Shown here one piece after another: positions 9,560-19,409 of a stretch of DNA of 64,000 nucleotides; position 1 is the stretch's first letter, and every line of letters starts with the position of its first letter. Under the pieces are notes generated by a model. The model ran no database searches, was not told where the DNA came from, and worked only from the letters and a program-made list of their open reading frames with translations. The stretch is from Micavibrio sp. UBA6139. GTDB taxonomy: Bacteria > Pseudomonadota > Alphaproteobacteria > Micavibrionales > Micavibrionaceae. A program made the translations under genes and the position numbers. Location: positions 16,255 through 80,254 of the forward strand of contig DIVF01000030.1 of NCBI GenBank assembly GCA_002423285.1, in the 5' to 3' direction.

Positions 9560-10450
9560 TTACTGCGCTCCGCCCGACAACATTCCACCATTCGCGTCAT
9601 TGTTCATTGGCGCAGGAGCCGGAGGTGTTGGCTCTGGCTCGCCAGACAATGGATCAACCGGTGGACGCGGAACCATGCCGCCTTCGGTCGGGGAAACGAT
9701 TCCGCTATCAGCTGGTGCGCTGAGTGTCGGTTCAGGTTCAACCGCGCCGCCCATCACTGGTGCTGGTGCTGGGGCTGGAACGATTGGCGCTGCTACTTCT
9801 GGTGCAGGAGCCGGAGCAATTGGTGCGGCAGCTTCAGGCGCAGGTGCTGCTTCTGGAGCCGTGACTGTTGGTTGCAGAACTTGCGGTGCGGGTTCTGGTG
9901 CTTCCACTTCTGGGGCTGGTGCAGCTTCAACGGCTGGCGCGTCAATTGCAGGTGCGTCAGCAGCAACCGGTGCGACTGGCTCAGATGGTTTCACAACAGC
10001 CTTTTTCTTGACCTTTGGCGCGTCTTTTGTTTTCAGCGCAGCGGCTTTTTGTTTTTCGATGTTATTGCACATGGCCGTTGTCGGCGCGGTCAGATCCTTG
10101 CCATTGATGACAACTTTGCCATCCGGGGAGACTTCCACCAGGCCAACATTTGCTTCCAGTTTTGCACCGTCTGGCATGACTTCGTTCAGGCGTTGCGCCA
10201 GATCGATATCCAGTGGAATGCGCAAAGTTTGTTTCAGCGCAGGCACGGTCATTTGTTCAGAAACATCAGCGGAAACAACAGGCTTACCCGTTGCATCAAC
10301 ACCCGGTTTATAAGCCGCATCACCAGCAGCCGCGTCATAATTCGCGCGCACGGAACACAGCACCGATGGGTTTGCCATCGCCGGTACGGCCGCCATGACA
10401 ATGGTCAGGCAGGAAGCTGTCATCAGAATTTTTTTCATTGTTTTAGTCAT
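9560..10450 (-). CDS. Secreted Pro/Ala-rich protein
   Basis: A 296-residue protein with a clear Sec signal peptide (basic MTKTMKK, hydrophobic core, cleavage near AMA-NPS at about residue 27). Residues 30-130 form a small domain with two or three Cys and a hydrophobic stretch (LRIPLDIDLAQRL). After a Lys-rich segment (KKKAVVKP) the remaining 140 residues are repetitive Pro-Ala-Glu sequence, such as APAPEVAAPIVPAPAPAP, likely extended in the periplasm. The start overlaps the DUF1467 stop (ATGA). No function assigned; a periplasm-spanning linker or wall-associated protein fits the composition. Confidence 0.8.
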   Translation of the reverse strand: MTKTMKKILMTASCLTIVMAAVPAMANPSVLCSVRANYDAAAGDAAYKPGVDATGKPVVSADVSEQMTVPALKQTLRIPLDIDLAQRLNEVMPDGAKLEANVGLVEVSPDGKVVINGKDLTAPTTAMCNNIEKQKAAALKTKDAPKVKKKAVVKPSEPVAPVAADAPAIDAPAVEAAPAPEVEAPEPAPQVLQPTVTAPEAAPAPEAAAPIAPAPAPEVAAPIVPAPAPAPVMGGAVEPEPTLSAPADSGIVSPTEGGMVPRPPVDPLSGEPEPTPPAPAPMNNDANGGMLSGGAQ

Positions 10451-10716
10451 AGTGCGTTGTCCTCTCGCATCATTTGCATCGCGATTGCGCGATAATCAAT
10501 AAATCCTTGGTCGATCAGAAGATAAACGACGAGCCATAAAAACCCGGCAATCACACTGGTCGCAACAAACTTGACGCCTAAATTAGGCGCTTTTGGGGCA
10601 CTGGTTGCATGACCTGTGCGTGGGTTTCTGGGCGGCCGACTCTTCCACGGCAGCACTGTAAACAGGACGACCCACCAGATCAACAAATAGACAACAATTC
10701 CAGAAAACCAATTCAT
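10447..10716 (-). CDS. DUF1467 family membrane protein
   Basis: An 89-residue protein with two membrane helices (about 5-23 and 52-70) separated by a Pro/Arg/Lys-rich cytoplasmic loop (LPWKSRPPRNPRTGH). The N-terminus and the W-W-x-x-L-F-x-x-L-P-W pattern match the DUF1467 family, which in alphaproteobacteria lies between the nuo/birA/rnj genes and proS. It begins 30 bases after rnj and overlaps the next gene by four bases. Function unknown. Confidence 0.85.
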   Translation of the reverse strand: MNWFSGIVVYLLIWWVVLFTVLPWKSRPPRNPRTGHATSAPKAPNLGVKFVATSVIAGFLWLVVYLLIDQGFIDYRAIAMQMMREDNAL

Positions 10717-10746
10717 AGGAAAATCACTGCCCCCTGAGAGGTAATA

Positions 10747-12522
10747 TTAAAGCCGGACAATATGTACGGAAACCTTGGGTTTCAGGCCCAAAGCCTGGCT
10801 GACCATACGCCGCACCGCAACGCGGGCCTGCTCCGCCAGAACATCATCCCCGACATCGGAACCCTTGTCCAGTTCCGCCAAGGCATCTTCCACCTCAATG
10901 GCGATGTCTTCTTCAAACTGTAATTCCGCAGGATCATTAGGATCAATGATCCCCATTGTCGTAATCTGGGCATCATCGGCCAAAACGCCGCGCTCATCAA
11001 CGACCAATGTTATGTGAACTATCCCGGTGAATTGCAGCTTCCGGCGGGCGGAAATGGCTTGGTGCCCGGCGGAAATAATGCGGTTTGGTTCAACGGCCAG
11101 CAAATTGGTCGAGATATGATCGATGACCTCCGCACCATTCGCGGTCAGTTTAATGACCGAACCATTGCTTGGCACAACCACGGACGGAACCTGTGCCGAA
11201 CGGGCCAGCTTCGCGTGGGCTTCCAATTGGGTGCGTTCGCCATGAACCGGAATAACAATCTTCGGGCGAACCCAGCTGATCATATCCAGAATTTCATCTT
11301 GGCATGGGTGGCCAGACACATGGATGGTGTGCGCGGTGTCGCCTGTGCTGATGATATTCACGCCTGTCGCGGACAGGTTGTTTTTGACGGCGTTGATTTC
11401 TTCTTCATTGCCGGGAATTGGACGGGCGGAGAAAATAACCGTGTCGCCCTTATTGAACTTCACATACTGGTGATCGCCGCGCGCGATACGGGCCAATTGT
11501 GCATTGGCTTCGCCCTGTGAACCGGTTAGCAGGATGACAACCTGATCATCGCGCAAGCGGTCCATGTCGCGTTCTTCGATAAAATCTGGAATATCTTCCA
11601 GATAACCACATTCAAATGCGGCCCCGGTCATGCGGTGCAAGGAACGGCCCATCAACACAACCTTGCGGTTACAGGCCTTGGCAGCGCGGCAGATGCTGCG
11701 CACACGGCTGACGTTGGATGCAAATAGTGTGATGGCAATGCGGCCTTCGATTTCCGGGAAAAGTGCCGTTAAGCCCTGCTCCACCTCGTATTCAGACCCG
11801 GTTCTGCCCTGCACTTCTGCGTTGGTGGAATCGCCGATATAGGCCATAACCCCTTTATCACCAGCGGCGCGGAAGGCGGCTTCATCGGTTTTGTCATCAA
11901 TGACCGGGGTTGGGTCAAGGTTCCAGTCACCGCTGTGAACAACAGTGCCGCCCGATGTTTCAATCACACAGGCCAGCGCGTTGGGAATGGAGTGTGCAAC
12001 ATGGATAAAGCCAACCGTAAATGGCCCGATCTTCACCGTGTCACCCGGATTAACGACAATAATTTTAGCACGTTCATTGCCGGGAATATCGGCCATTTTC
12101 AGTTTCATGATTTCTGCTGTAAACGGTGAGCAGTAAATCGGGCATTGCAGGCGTTTCCACAAATGCGGAACCGCACCGATGTGATCTTCGTGCGCGTGTG
12201 TGACGATCAAACCAACAAGGTCTTCGGCACGGTCGGCCAGAAATTGTGGATCAGGAAGCAAAATATCAATGCCCGGGAAACGGTGCCCAGCAAAACCAAT
12301 CCCGCAATCAACAGCCAGCCATTTTCCGGCGATGCTGTAGGCGTTCAGGTTCACCCCGAACTGCTCACTGCCGCCCAGCGGAATGAAGTGCAGAGCATCC
12401 GGATCAATCGAGAAATTGGCACTGGTGACGGTCGCCGGCTTTAGGGGCGCAAACTGCTTGTCCCCTGCGGATTTCGACTGGGGTTTTCCATGTGATTTTT
12501 TTGACTTAGGTGAATATGACAT
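10747..12522 (-). CDS. rnj: Ribonuclease J
   Basis: Metallo-beta-lactamase/beta-CASP ribonuclease with 5'-3' exonuclease and endonuclease activity in RNA processing. The 591-residue product has a basic N-terminal tail (about 40 residues), the zinc motif THAHEDHIGAVP near residue 108, HSGDWNLD, the beta-CASP region and a late HVSGHPCQDE motif, followed by a C-terminal domain. Length and synteny (after birA) match alphaproteobacterial RNase J. It starts 17 bases after birA ends and is followed closely by DUF1467. Confidence 0.95.
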   Translation of the reverse strand: MSYSPKSKKSHGKPQSKSAGDKQFAPLKPATVTSANFSIDPDALHFIPLGGSEQFGVNLNAYSIAGKWLAVDCGIGFAGHRFPGIDILLPDPQFLADRAEDLVGLIVTHAHEDHIGAVPHLWKRLQCPIYCSPFTAEIMKLKMADIPGNERAKIIVVNPGDTVKIGPFTVGFIHVAHSIPNALACVIETSGGTVVHSGDWNLDPTPVIDDKTDEAAFRAAGDKGVMAYIGDSTNAEVQGRTGSEYEVEQGLTALFPEIEGRIAITLFASNVSRVRSICRAAKACNRKVVLMGRSLHRMTGAAFECGYLEDIPDFIEERDMDRLRDDQVVILLTGSQGEANAQLARIARGDHQYVKFNKGDTVIFSARPIPGNEEEINAVKNNLSATGVNIISTGDTAHTIHVSGHPCQDEILDMISWVRPKIVIPVHGERTQLEAHAKLARSAQVPSVVVPSNGSVIKLTANGAEVIDHISTNLLAVEPNRIISAGHQAISARRKLQFTGIVHITLVVDERGVLADDAQITTMGIIDPNDPAELQFEEDIAIEVEDALAELDKGSDVGDDVLAEQARVAVRRMVSQALGLKPKVSVHIVRL

Positions 12523-12539
12523 TGTGTTCCTTGAATTGA

Positions 12540-13274
12540 TTAAGCGCCAAAATAGACTTCCCCAGCGCGGATCGCAATTGTTTTCCCCGGTTCTTCTTCC
12601 AGCATTAAAGCACCCGCCGGATCGATATCGCGAAAAACACCCTTAACAGTCCGGTCGGGCAACCGGGCAGAGATTTTGTGGTTCAAACCATGCGCCTGCG
12701 CCAGCCATTCGCGGCGGGCGGGTTCAAACCCGGCGGCTTTCCAGCCACGGTAATATTGGGCAAGGCTGACCAGCACTTCATCCCGGAAACGGTGTACGGC
12801 AAGGCGGTGTTCCCCCGCCACTTGCTGCAAGCCAATCCGGTCTTCGGGGGCAGCATGAATATTCACGCCCATGCCGATGACCAGCGATTCAACCAGACCT
12901 TCAGACGACAAATTGCTTTCCAACAGAATTCCGGCACATTTTTTGCCATCAATCAAAATATCATTCGGCCATTTCAGGGTCTTTTTATGATCCCCCGTAA
13001 CATAGGGCGTCATCGCCGCCGACAAAGCCAAGCCCGTCACAAAGGAAATCTGCCCGGCCAGATCGGGTGGGCACATCGGCCGCAGGATCAAGGACATGTA
13101 CAGATTGCCCATCGGCGATGTCCATTCATTGCCCTGCCGTCCGCGCCCTGCGCTTTGGGACATGGCTTGAATAACGGTCCCTTCCGGGGCGTTTTCGGCG
13201 GCCTTCACTTTTGCAACATCCTGCGTCGATGGCAGGGTGTTGGCAACGGTTATATCCCAGTTGATATCAGTCAT
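12540..13274 (-). CDS. birA: Biotin--[acetyl-CoA-carboxylase] ligase
   Basis: Transfers biotin to the carrier protein of acetyl-CoA carboxylase. The 244-residue protein contains the biotinyl-AMP loop GRGRQGNEW and KWPNDILIDGKKCAGIL, the catalytic-lysine region. There is no N-terminal helix-turn-helix, so this is the enzyme-only class that does not repress transcription. It overlaps the end of nuoN by eight bases, placing it in the nuo transcript as in many alphaproteobacteria. Confidence 0.94.
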   Translation of the reverse strand: MTDINWDITVANTLPSTQDVAKVKAAENAPEGTVIQAMSQSAGRGRQGNEWTSPMGNLYMSLILRPMCPPDLAGQISFVTGLALSAAMTPYVTGDHKKTLKWPNDILIDGKKCAGILLESNLSSEGLVESLVIGMGVNIHAAPEDRIGLQQVAGEHRLAVHRFRDEVLVSLAQYYRGWKAAGFEPARREWLAQAHGLNHKISARLPDRTVKGVFRDIDPAGALMLEEEPGKTIAIRAGEVYFGA

Positions 13275-14739
13275 TGGCTGGCAGCAAAACAGCGGCTGCT
13301 TCTTGGCTGGTGTGCATCAATGTTTCTGGAACCAGAACAAAACCCGCAATGAAAATAATGCTGAGTGTCAGAACCAGTGTTCTCATCGGTGCGGATTCAC
13401 GGTCAAGCGGTGCTTCGGCTTCATCAAAGAACATGACCTTGATAATGCGAAGATAGTAGTAAGCCGCAACAACCGAACTGACCAGACCCAGAACCGCCAG
13501 AACATAAAAACCGGACGCGATCAGTGCCTGAAACACAACCAACTTCCCAAAGAACCCGGCTAGCGGCGGAATGCCGCTCATCGAGAACATCAGCGCAGTC
13601 ATGGCATAGGCACAGGCCGGATGGGTTTTGGATAGGCCAGCCAGATCGGTAATGCGTTCAACAGCCACGCCGTTCCGGCGCATCATCATGATAATGCCGA
13701 ACGTGCCAGCAGTCATGATCATGTAAATGGTCATGTAAAGAATGCTGGCCGCGACACCATCCGCCGTCCCGGCAACAATACCGACCAGCGCAAAACCGAT
13801 ATTGCCGATAGAGCTGTAAGCAAACAGGCGTTTAATGTTCCCCTGCACGATCCCGGCAAACCCGCCCCACGCCATCGAGGCTGCAGACAGGAACCAGACC
13901 ACTTGCTGCCAATCAGGCATCAAGGAGACAAACGGATCAAACAACAGGCGCATCAACAGGCCAATTGCCGCCACTTTCGGTACAATCGCAAACAGGGCTG
14001 TGACAGATGTTGGCGCACCTTCATAAACATCCGGTGTCCACATATGGAACGGAACAGCCGAAACCTTGAACGCGATGGCGACAAGGATAAAGACCATGCC
14101 GATAATCGCACCCGGCGCAACCGTCCCCTCAGCCGTTGCCGCCGCCAGAGTATCCGCAACCGCGTCAAACCCAACCGCACCGACATAACCGTAAACAAGG
14201 GAAATACCAAACAACAACATCCCCGATGCCAACGCACCCAGAACGAAATATTTCAAGCCAGCCTCAGATGATTTGGCATCATCACGGCGGATCGCGGCCA
14301 GAACGTAAAGACTCAACGATTGCAGTTCCAAACCGACATAGAGCGACAAGAAGCTGTTCGCGGACAGCATAATCATCATCCCGACCCCGGCCAGCAGGAT
14401 CAGAACCGGATATTCAAACCGCCCCATGTTTTCCTGAACCAGATAGCGCATGGACAGCATGATCGTCGCGATCAAACCACCCAGCACCAGAATCTTCATA
14501 TAAGACGAAAACCCGTCCGACAGGAATTGACCGGAAAATACGGTGACAGGTGTCCAGTCAGCCTTCAGGGTCAGGACCATTGCCACGGCCAAGGCCGCAA
14601 CGCTTAAAGTTCCGATCAGTTTCAGACCGCCATTTTTCTGGCAAGCCCCCAAAACCAAAAGCACCATGGCCGATACAGCCAAAAAGACTTCCGGCAAGGC
14701 GGGGATAATTTCAGACCAGTTCCAAACTGCTGCGGTCAT
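13267..14739 (-). CDS. nuoN: NADH-quinone oxidoreductase subunit N
   Basis: Antiporter-like membrane subunit of complex I, one of the proton-translocating modules. The 490-residue product has about 14 hydrophobic helices; it contains the conserved LELQSLSLYVLAA segment with the membrane Glu, and the FKVSAVPFHMWTPDVYEGAPT signature with the key Lys and His. It overlaps nuoM by four bases (ATGA) and birA by eight, so the genes are translationally coupled. Confidence 0.97.
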   Translation of the reverse strand: MTAAVWNWSEIIPALPEVFLAVSAMVLLVLGACQKNGGLKLIGTLSVAALAVAMVLTLKADWTPVTVFSGQFLSDGFSSYMKILVLGGLIATIMLSMRYLVQENMGRFEYPVLILLAGVGMMIMLSANSFLSLYVGLELQSLSLYVLAAIRRDDAKSSEAGLKYFVLGALASGMLLFGISLVYGYVGAVGFDAVADTLAAATAEGTVAPGAIIGMVFILVAIAFKVSAVPFHMWTPDVYEGAPTSVTALFAIVPKVAAIGLLMRLLFDPFVSLMPDWQQVVWFLSAASMAWGGFAGIVQGNIKRLFAYSSIGNIGFALVGIVAGTADGVAASILYMTIYMIMTAGTFGIIMMMRRNGVAVERITDLAGLSKTHPACAYAMTALMFSMSGIPPLAGFFGKLVVFQALIASGFYVLAVLGLVSSVVAAYYYLRIIKVMFFDEAEAPLDRESAPMRTLVLTLSIIFIAGFVLVPETLMHTSQEAAAVLLPAND

Positions 14740-16274
14740 TCTACAGGCTCCTGCACGGCATCACGCGGTGGTTCATCAACGGGGGTGGTAACCACCAGCC
14801 CGGCTTCATATTGGGAAATCAGTTTATTCACGCTGGCTGCGGTTTTATCCAAGACAACGCCCGGCAAAATACCAAGCCACAGGACAAGCGCCACGAGGGG
14901 AACAAAATTGACCAGTTCTTTCCAGTTCAGATCCTGCATCTCACCAGCATCCTGATGAACAGCTGGCCCAAACACGACGCGGCGATAAAGCATCAGCATA
15001 TAAGCCGCGCCCAAAACCACGCCCGTCGCCGCAAAGAATGCGACAACCGGATCAACGCGGTACGCACCGAGCAAGACGAGGAATTCACCAACGAACCCAG
15101 ATGTCCCAGGTAAACCAACCGAGCCCAGCATAAACAGCATAAAGACTGTCGCATAAATCGGCATGTTTTTGACGATCCCGCCGTAACGGCTGATCTCCCG
15201 CGTGTGCAGGCGGTCATAAACGACGCCCACGCACAGGAACAACGCACCAGAAATCACCCCGTGGCTGATCATCTGGAACAACCCGCCCTGAACCCCTTGC
15301 GCGGTCAGGGTAAAGATACCCAGTGTCACAAAACCCATATGGGCCACGGATGAATAAGCAATCAGCTTTTTCATGTCTTCCTGAACCAACGCGATCAGGG
15401 ACGTAATGATAATCGCCGCAATCGACATCCAGTAAATCATCGGTGCGAAATATTCCGCCGCCTCAGGCAACATTGGAATCGAGAACCGCAGGAACCCGTA
15501 ACCACCCATTTTCAGCAACACACCCGCCAGAATAACGGAACCGGCGGTTGGGGCCTCAACGTGCGCATCGGGCAACCAAGTATGAACCGGCCACATCGGC
15601 ATCTTCACCGCAAAGCTGGCGAAGAAGGCAATGAACAACCAGAATTGCAGGTTACGCGCAACCGGGCTCGCGATCAGGGTTGGAATATCGGTGGACCCGG
15701 CATGGAAGTACAAGGCCAGCAACGCCGCCAGCATTAAAACCGAACCCAGCAAGGTATAAAGGAAGAACTTGAACGCCGCATAAACCCGGCGTGGCCCACC
15801 CCAGATGCCGATAATCAGGAACATCGGGATCAAAACAGCTTCGAAGAAGATATAGAACAAAACAGTATCAAGGGCGCAGAACGTGCCGATCATGAAGGTT
15901 TCAAGAACCATGAACGCGACCATGTATTCTTTAACGCGCTTCTTGATCGAATCCCAGCTGGCCAGAATACAGATCGGGGTCAGGAAGGCGGACAACGCCA
16001 CGAAGAACACCGAAATCCCGTCAATCCCCATGTGATAGGAAATGCCAAGACTTGGGAACCATGTAACCTTTTCAACGAACTGGAAATCCCCTGACGACCC
16101 GTCAAAGTTTTTCAGCATGTACCCGGCTAGGGCCAGTACAAACAAGCTGGTATAGAGCGCGACATATTTCGCATTCCGGGCAACCATTTCAGGTTCGCCA
16201 CGAATGGTCAAAATGAACGCAGCGCCCAGCAGCGGCAGGAACGTCAGCAGTGAAAGGATTGGGAAATCGAGCAT
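14736..16274 (-). CDS. nuoM: NADH-quinone oxidoreductase subunit M
   Basis: Second antiporter-like subunit of complex I. At 512 residues it has the usual 14 membrane helices, the FYIFFEAVLIPMFLIIG segment with the conserved Glu, and VKMPMWPVHTWLPDAHVEAPT, the Lys-containing proton-channel signature. The gene starts two bases after nuoL ends (single-base gap) and its stop overlaps the nuoN start. Confidence 0.97.
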   Translation of the reverse strand: MLDFPILSLLTFLPLLGAAFILTIRGEPEMVARNAKYVALYTSLFVLALAGYMLKNFDGSSGDFQFVEKVTWFPSLGISYHMGIDGISVFFVALSAFLTPICILASWDSIKKRVKEYMVAFMVLETFMIGTFCALDTVLFYIFFEAVLIPMFLIIGIWGGPRRVYAAFKFFLYTLLGSVLMLAALLALYFHAGSTDIPTLIASPVARNLQFWLFIAFFASFAVKMPMWPVHTWLPDAHVEAPTAGSVILAGVLLKMGGYGFLRFSIPMLPEAAEYFAPMIYWMSIAAIIITSLIALVQEDMKKLIAYSSVAHMGFVTLGIFTLTAQGVQGGLFQMISHGVISGALFLCVGVVYDRLHTREISRYGGIVKNMPIYATVFMLFMLGSVGLPGTSGFVGEFLVLLGAYRVDPVVAFFAATGVVLGAAYMLMLYRRVVFGPAVHQDAGEMQDLNWKELVNFVPLVALVLWLGILPGVVLDKTAASVNKLISQYEAGLVVTTPVDEPPRDAVQEPVE

Positions 16275-16275
16275 C

Positions 16276-18267
16276 TTATGACCCCATGGTCCGGTAAATA
16301 AACCATGACACCAGGCCGATCAGCCCAATCATCATGACAAACGCGTAATGGAACATATAACCAGTCTGGAACACGCCCAAACGTCCGGCGATACCGCGCG
16401 ACAATTTGGAAACGCCATCCGGGCCCAGACCGTCAATGACGTTCTTATCGCCCTTCCAGAAAAGTTTACCGATAACAAAGCATGGTTTGACGAACAGGAA
16501 GTTATACAGCTCGTCAAAATACCATTTGTTATAGAACAAGGTGTGCAGCGGTTTGAACGCACGGACAATCTTATCCGCCATGCCTTCGCGGAACATATAA
16601 ACGACAAAGGCAAAACCAATGCCCAACGCCCCGGCCAAAATCGGCAATAATTTCACCCATTTCGGAACATGGTGCGCGGCCACGACGGAGTCGTTTTCCG
16701 GCAGAACCTTGATGCTGTCGCCAAAGAAATAATCCTTGTCCCAGATGCTGACCATATCGCCAACATGCTTGATGTCTTGCGTATGACCGGGGGAGGTCGC
16801 GGAGTTGGCAAAAGCGCCATAGAACATAGAACCCGCCATAATCGCCCCGGCAGCCAACACGGCCAGCGGGATCAACATGACATTTGGTGATTCATGAACA
16901 TGCGCCATTGTTTCGGCACTGGCCCGTGGTTTCCCGTGGAAGGTCAGCAGGATCAAACGCCAGCTGTAGAATGCGGTCATGAGCGCCGCTGCAATCCCCA
17001 TCCAGAACGCCATCTGACCGAACCATGAACCGGAGGCGAATGCTGCCTCAAGGATCAGATCCTTGGAATAAAAACCAGCGAAGAACGGCACCCCGGCCAA
17101 GGCCAGCGAACCAACCCACATCAGGACGTAAGTTGTTGGAATATATTTCCAGATACCGCCCATACGGCGCATATCCTGTTCATTCGACATCGCGTGAATA
17201 ACAGAACCCGCCCCTAAGAACAGCAACGCCTTAAAGAACGCATGTGTCATCAAGTGGAACATGGCCGCGCTATAGGCCGAAACGCCCAAGGCAAAGAACA
17301 TGTAACCCAGCTGGGACATGGTGGAATAGGCAATCACACGTTTAATATCGAACTGGGTGAGGCCGATTGTGGCCGCGACCAATGCGGTCATCGCCCCAAC
17401 GATACAAACGATTTCGCGGGCAAACGGTGCATACTCGAACAAAGGTGAGAAACGGGTAATCAGGAAGACACCAGCCGTCACCATCGTTGCCGCGTGGATC
17501 AGCGCGGAAACAGGCGTTGGCCCTTCCATCGCGTCTGGCAGCCATGTGTGCAGACCCAATTGCGCCGATTTACCAACCGCACCGACAAACAACATCAGGC
17601 AGATCAGTGTCAGGGCATGGATTTCAAAGCCAAAGAAGTTAAACGTATCAACGGTCTTATCCGGTGCCATGGTGAAAATAGCGTCAAACTGAACGGTTCC
17701 GAAGACAACGAAAGTGGTGAAAATCGCCATCAACAGACCAAAATCACCAACGCGGTTGACAACGAAAGCCTTAACGGCGGCAGCATTCGCAGACGGTTTA
17801 TGGCTCCAAAAACCAATCAACAGGTAAGACGCTAAACCAACCCCTTCCCAGCCAAAGAACAGCTGGACCATGTTATTGGCAGTCACCAGCATCAACATGG
17901 CAAAGGTAAACAGGGACAGATACGCCATGAAACGGGCGCGCGCCGGGTCGTGGCTCATATACCCGACCGAATAAACGTGAACGCAGGCCGACACAATGTT
18001 AATAACGCACATCATGATGACCGTTAACTGGTCAATCCGCAGCGCCCATTGAACTTCAAAATCCCCGGCGGCAATCCATGTCGCCAGATGAAGGACGCGT
18101 GGGTCATTTTGCAAGATGACCGAATAAAACAGCGCACACGACATCACAGCGGCCAAGATCATGCCGGTGCAGGTTACGAATTGCGCACCGCGCGGCCCGA
18201 TTTGCTTCCCAAACAGGAACGCAATCAGAAAACCAACCAGCGGAGCAAATACAGCGACGAGTTCCAT
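16276..18267 (-). CDS. nuoL: NADH-quinone oxidoreductase subunit L
   Basis: The largest antiporter-like subunit (663 residues), which has the long lateral helix and C-terminal anchor that brace the membrane arm of complex I. The FGWEGVGLASYLLIGFW motif and GKSAQLGLHTWLPDAMEGPTPVS carry conserved Glu and Lys residues. C-terminal residues from about 560 correspond to the lateral helix HL and the last membrane helix. It follows nuoK by seven bases. Confidence 0.97.
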   Translation of the reverse strand: MELVAVFAPLVGFLIAFLFGKQIGPRGAQFVTCTGMILAAVMSCALFYSVILQNDPRVLHLATWIAAGDFEVQWALRIDQLTVIMMCVINIVSACVHVYSVGYMSHDPARARFMAYLSLFTFAMLMLVTANNMVQLFFGWEGVGLASYLLIGFWSHKPSANAAAVKAFVVNRVGDFGLLMAIFTTFVVFGTVQFDAIFTMAPDKTVDTFNFFGFEIHALTLICLMLFVGAVGKSAQLGLHTWLPDAMEGPTPVSALIHAATMVTAGVFLITRFSPLFEYAPFAREIVCIVGAMTALVAATIGLTQFDIKRVIAYSTMSQLGYMFFALGVSAYSAAMFHLMTHAFFKALLFLGAGSVIHAMSNEQDMRRMGGIWKYIPTTYVLMWVGSLALAGVPFFAGFYSKDLILEAAFASGSWFGQMAFWMGIAAALMTAFYSWRLILLTFHGKPRASAETMAHVHESPNVMLIPLAVLAAGAIMAGSMFYGAFANSATSPGHTQDIKHVGDMVSIWDKDYFFGDSIKVLPENDSVVAAHHVPKWVKLLPILAGALGIGFAFVVYMFREGMADKIVRAFKPLHTLFYNKWYFDELYNFLFVKPCFVIGKLFWKGDKNVIDGLGPDGVSKLSRGIAGRLGVFQTGYMFHYAFVMMIGLIGLVSWFIYRTMGS

Positions 18268-18274
18268 AGTCGGA

Positions 18275-18586
18275 TCAACCTTTCAATGTCGAAATGTCGT
18301 CAACCGCGATCGAGCCTTTATTGCGGAAGAACACAACGAGAATAGCCAGACCAATCGCAGCTTCAGCCGCGGCAACGGTCAAAACGAACATCGTGAACAC
18401 CTGCCCCGACAAATCTTCCAGAAACGAAGAAAAGGCCACAAAGTTGATGTTCACCGATAACAGCATCATTTCAATCGACATCAGGATAATGATGACGTTT
18501 TTCCGGTTCAGGAAAATGCCGAATACGCCAATCGTAAACAGCACCGCCGCAAGGGTTAGATAATGTGATAAGCCAATGTCCAGCAT
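18275..18586 (-). CDS. nuoK: NADH-quinone oxidoreductase subunit K
   Basis: Small membrane subunit of complex I (103 residues, three helices). [21 protein letters not shown] includes the conserved Glu in helix 2, and [17 protein letters not shown] the second membrane Glu. The gene is immediately adjacent to nuoJ (start 18586, nuoJ stop at 18587). Confidence 0.96.
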   Translation of the reverse strand: MLDIGLSHYLTLAAVLFTIGVFGIFLNRKNVIIILMSIEMMLLSVNINFVAFSSFLEDLSGQVFTMFVLTVAAAEAAIGLAILVVFFRNKGSIAVDDISTLKG

Positions 18587-19198
18587 TTATGCCCCCGATC
18601 CGGGTTTGATCGATTGAATGTCCATGGAATCCGAAATCTTGCGGTTCACCTGATCCGATACTTTCTGATGGCGAACGCCTGCGCGCACACGGTGCGTCAG
18701 AACAATCGCGCCAATCATCGCCACCAACAGGACCAGACCCGATACCTGGAAGATAAAGACGTAATCGGTATAAAGGATTGCGCCGATCGCGTGGGTGTTT
18801 TCAACGCTATCAATGGCCGGTGTTGGTGATGCGGCATTTTGCGCGATCTGCGGGGAGAATTTCCAAGCGCCGAACAGCATGGTGAGTTCGGTCAGCAACA
18901 CACCGCCCAGCAAAACGCCCAGCGGCATATAGCGTGTGGCCCCCTTTCGCATCTCAACGAAGTTGATGTCCAGCATCATAACGACGAACAGGAACAACAC
19001 CGCAACCGCACCGACATAGACAATGACCAAAATCATTGCGACGAATTCCGCGCCCAACAGGACGAACAACCCGGCCGCGTTAAAAAACGCGAGGATCAGG
19101 AACAAAACGGAATGCACAGGGTTGCGGGCCGTGATCACGCGCAGAGCGGATAGCGTGAGGACGGTTGCAAAGAGATAAAAGGCGATTGTTTCAAGCAT
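18587..19198 (-). CDS. nuoJ: NADH-quinone oxidoreductase subunit J
   Basis: Membrane subunit of complex I (203 residues, five helices). It has the conserved VLFLILAFFNAAGLFVLLGAEFVA region and MILVIVYVGAVAVLFLFVVMML, the pi-bulge helix linked to quinone-proton coupling. It is the first gene of the separated nuoJKLMN group: upstream lies a divergent plus-strand gene (pagL) rather than nuoI. AAGGA stands about 11 bases before the start. The 211 bases to pagL must hold a promoter for nuoJ-N, though I see no convincing box. Confidence 0.96.
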   Translation of the reverse strand: MLETIAFYLFATVLTLSALRVITARNPVHSVLFLILAFFNAAGLFVLLGAEFVAMILVIVYVGAVAVLFLFVVMMLDINFVEMRKGATRYMPLGVLLGGVLLTELTMLFGAWKFSPQIAQNAASPTPAIDSVENTHAIGAILYTDYVFIFQVSGLVLLVAMIGAIVLTHRVRAGVRHQKVSDQVNRKISDSMDIQSIKPGSGA

Positions 19199-19409
19199 GG
19201 GGCTTTAAGTCCTTATCAGTACCGCCTTTTTCTAATATGACTGGGCCTGTTCCGCAAGCACCGGAATCCCCTTAACCCCCGAATAAATCAGTTGATTTTT
19301 CGCATTTCCGGTTCAAAATAGGACTACGGATTCTTTCCATCCGCTTCCTTTCGCAAAAATCTTTGCAAAACACCCCTGAACACCACTGTTAAAATTAAGG
19401 ATTACCGCT
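19199..19409. other. Divergent intergenic region between nuoJ and pagL
   Basis: This 211-base gap separates divergent genes and should carry promoters for both the nuoJKLMN group and pagL. It is A/T-rich around 19280-19320 (a run of T followed by a CAAAATA segment), but no -35/-10 pair with good spacing is clear on either strand. Confidence 0.4.

Noticed and set aside
9600..10313. Long Gly/Ala-rich plus-strand reading frame
   Set aside because: It is the reverse complement of the Pro/Ala-rich secreted gene; composition explains the open frame, and there is no ribosome site.
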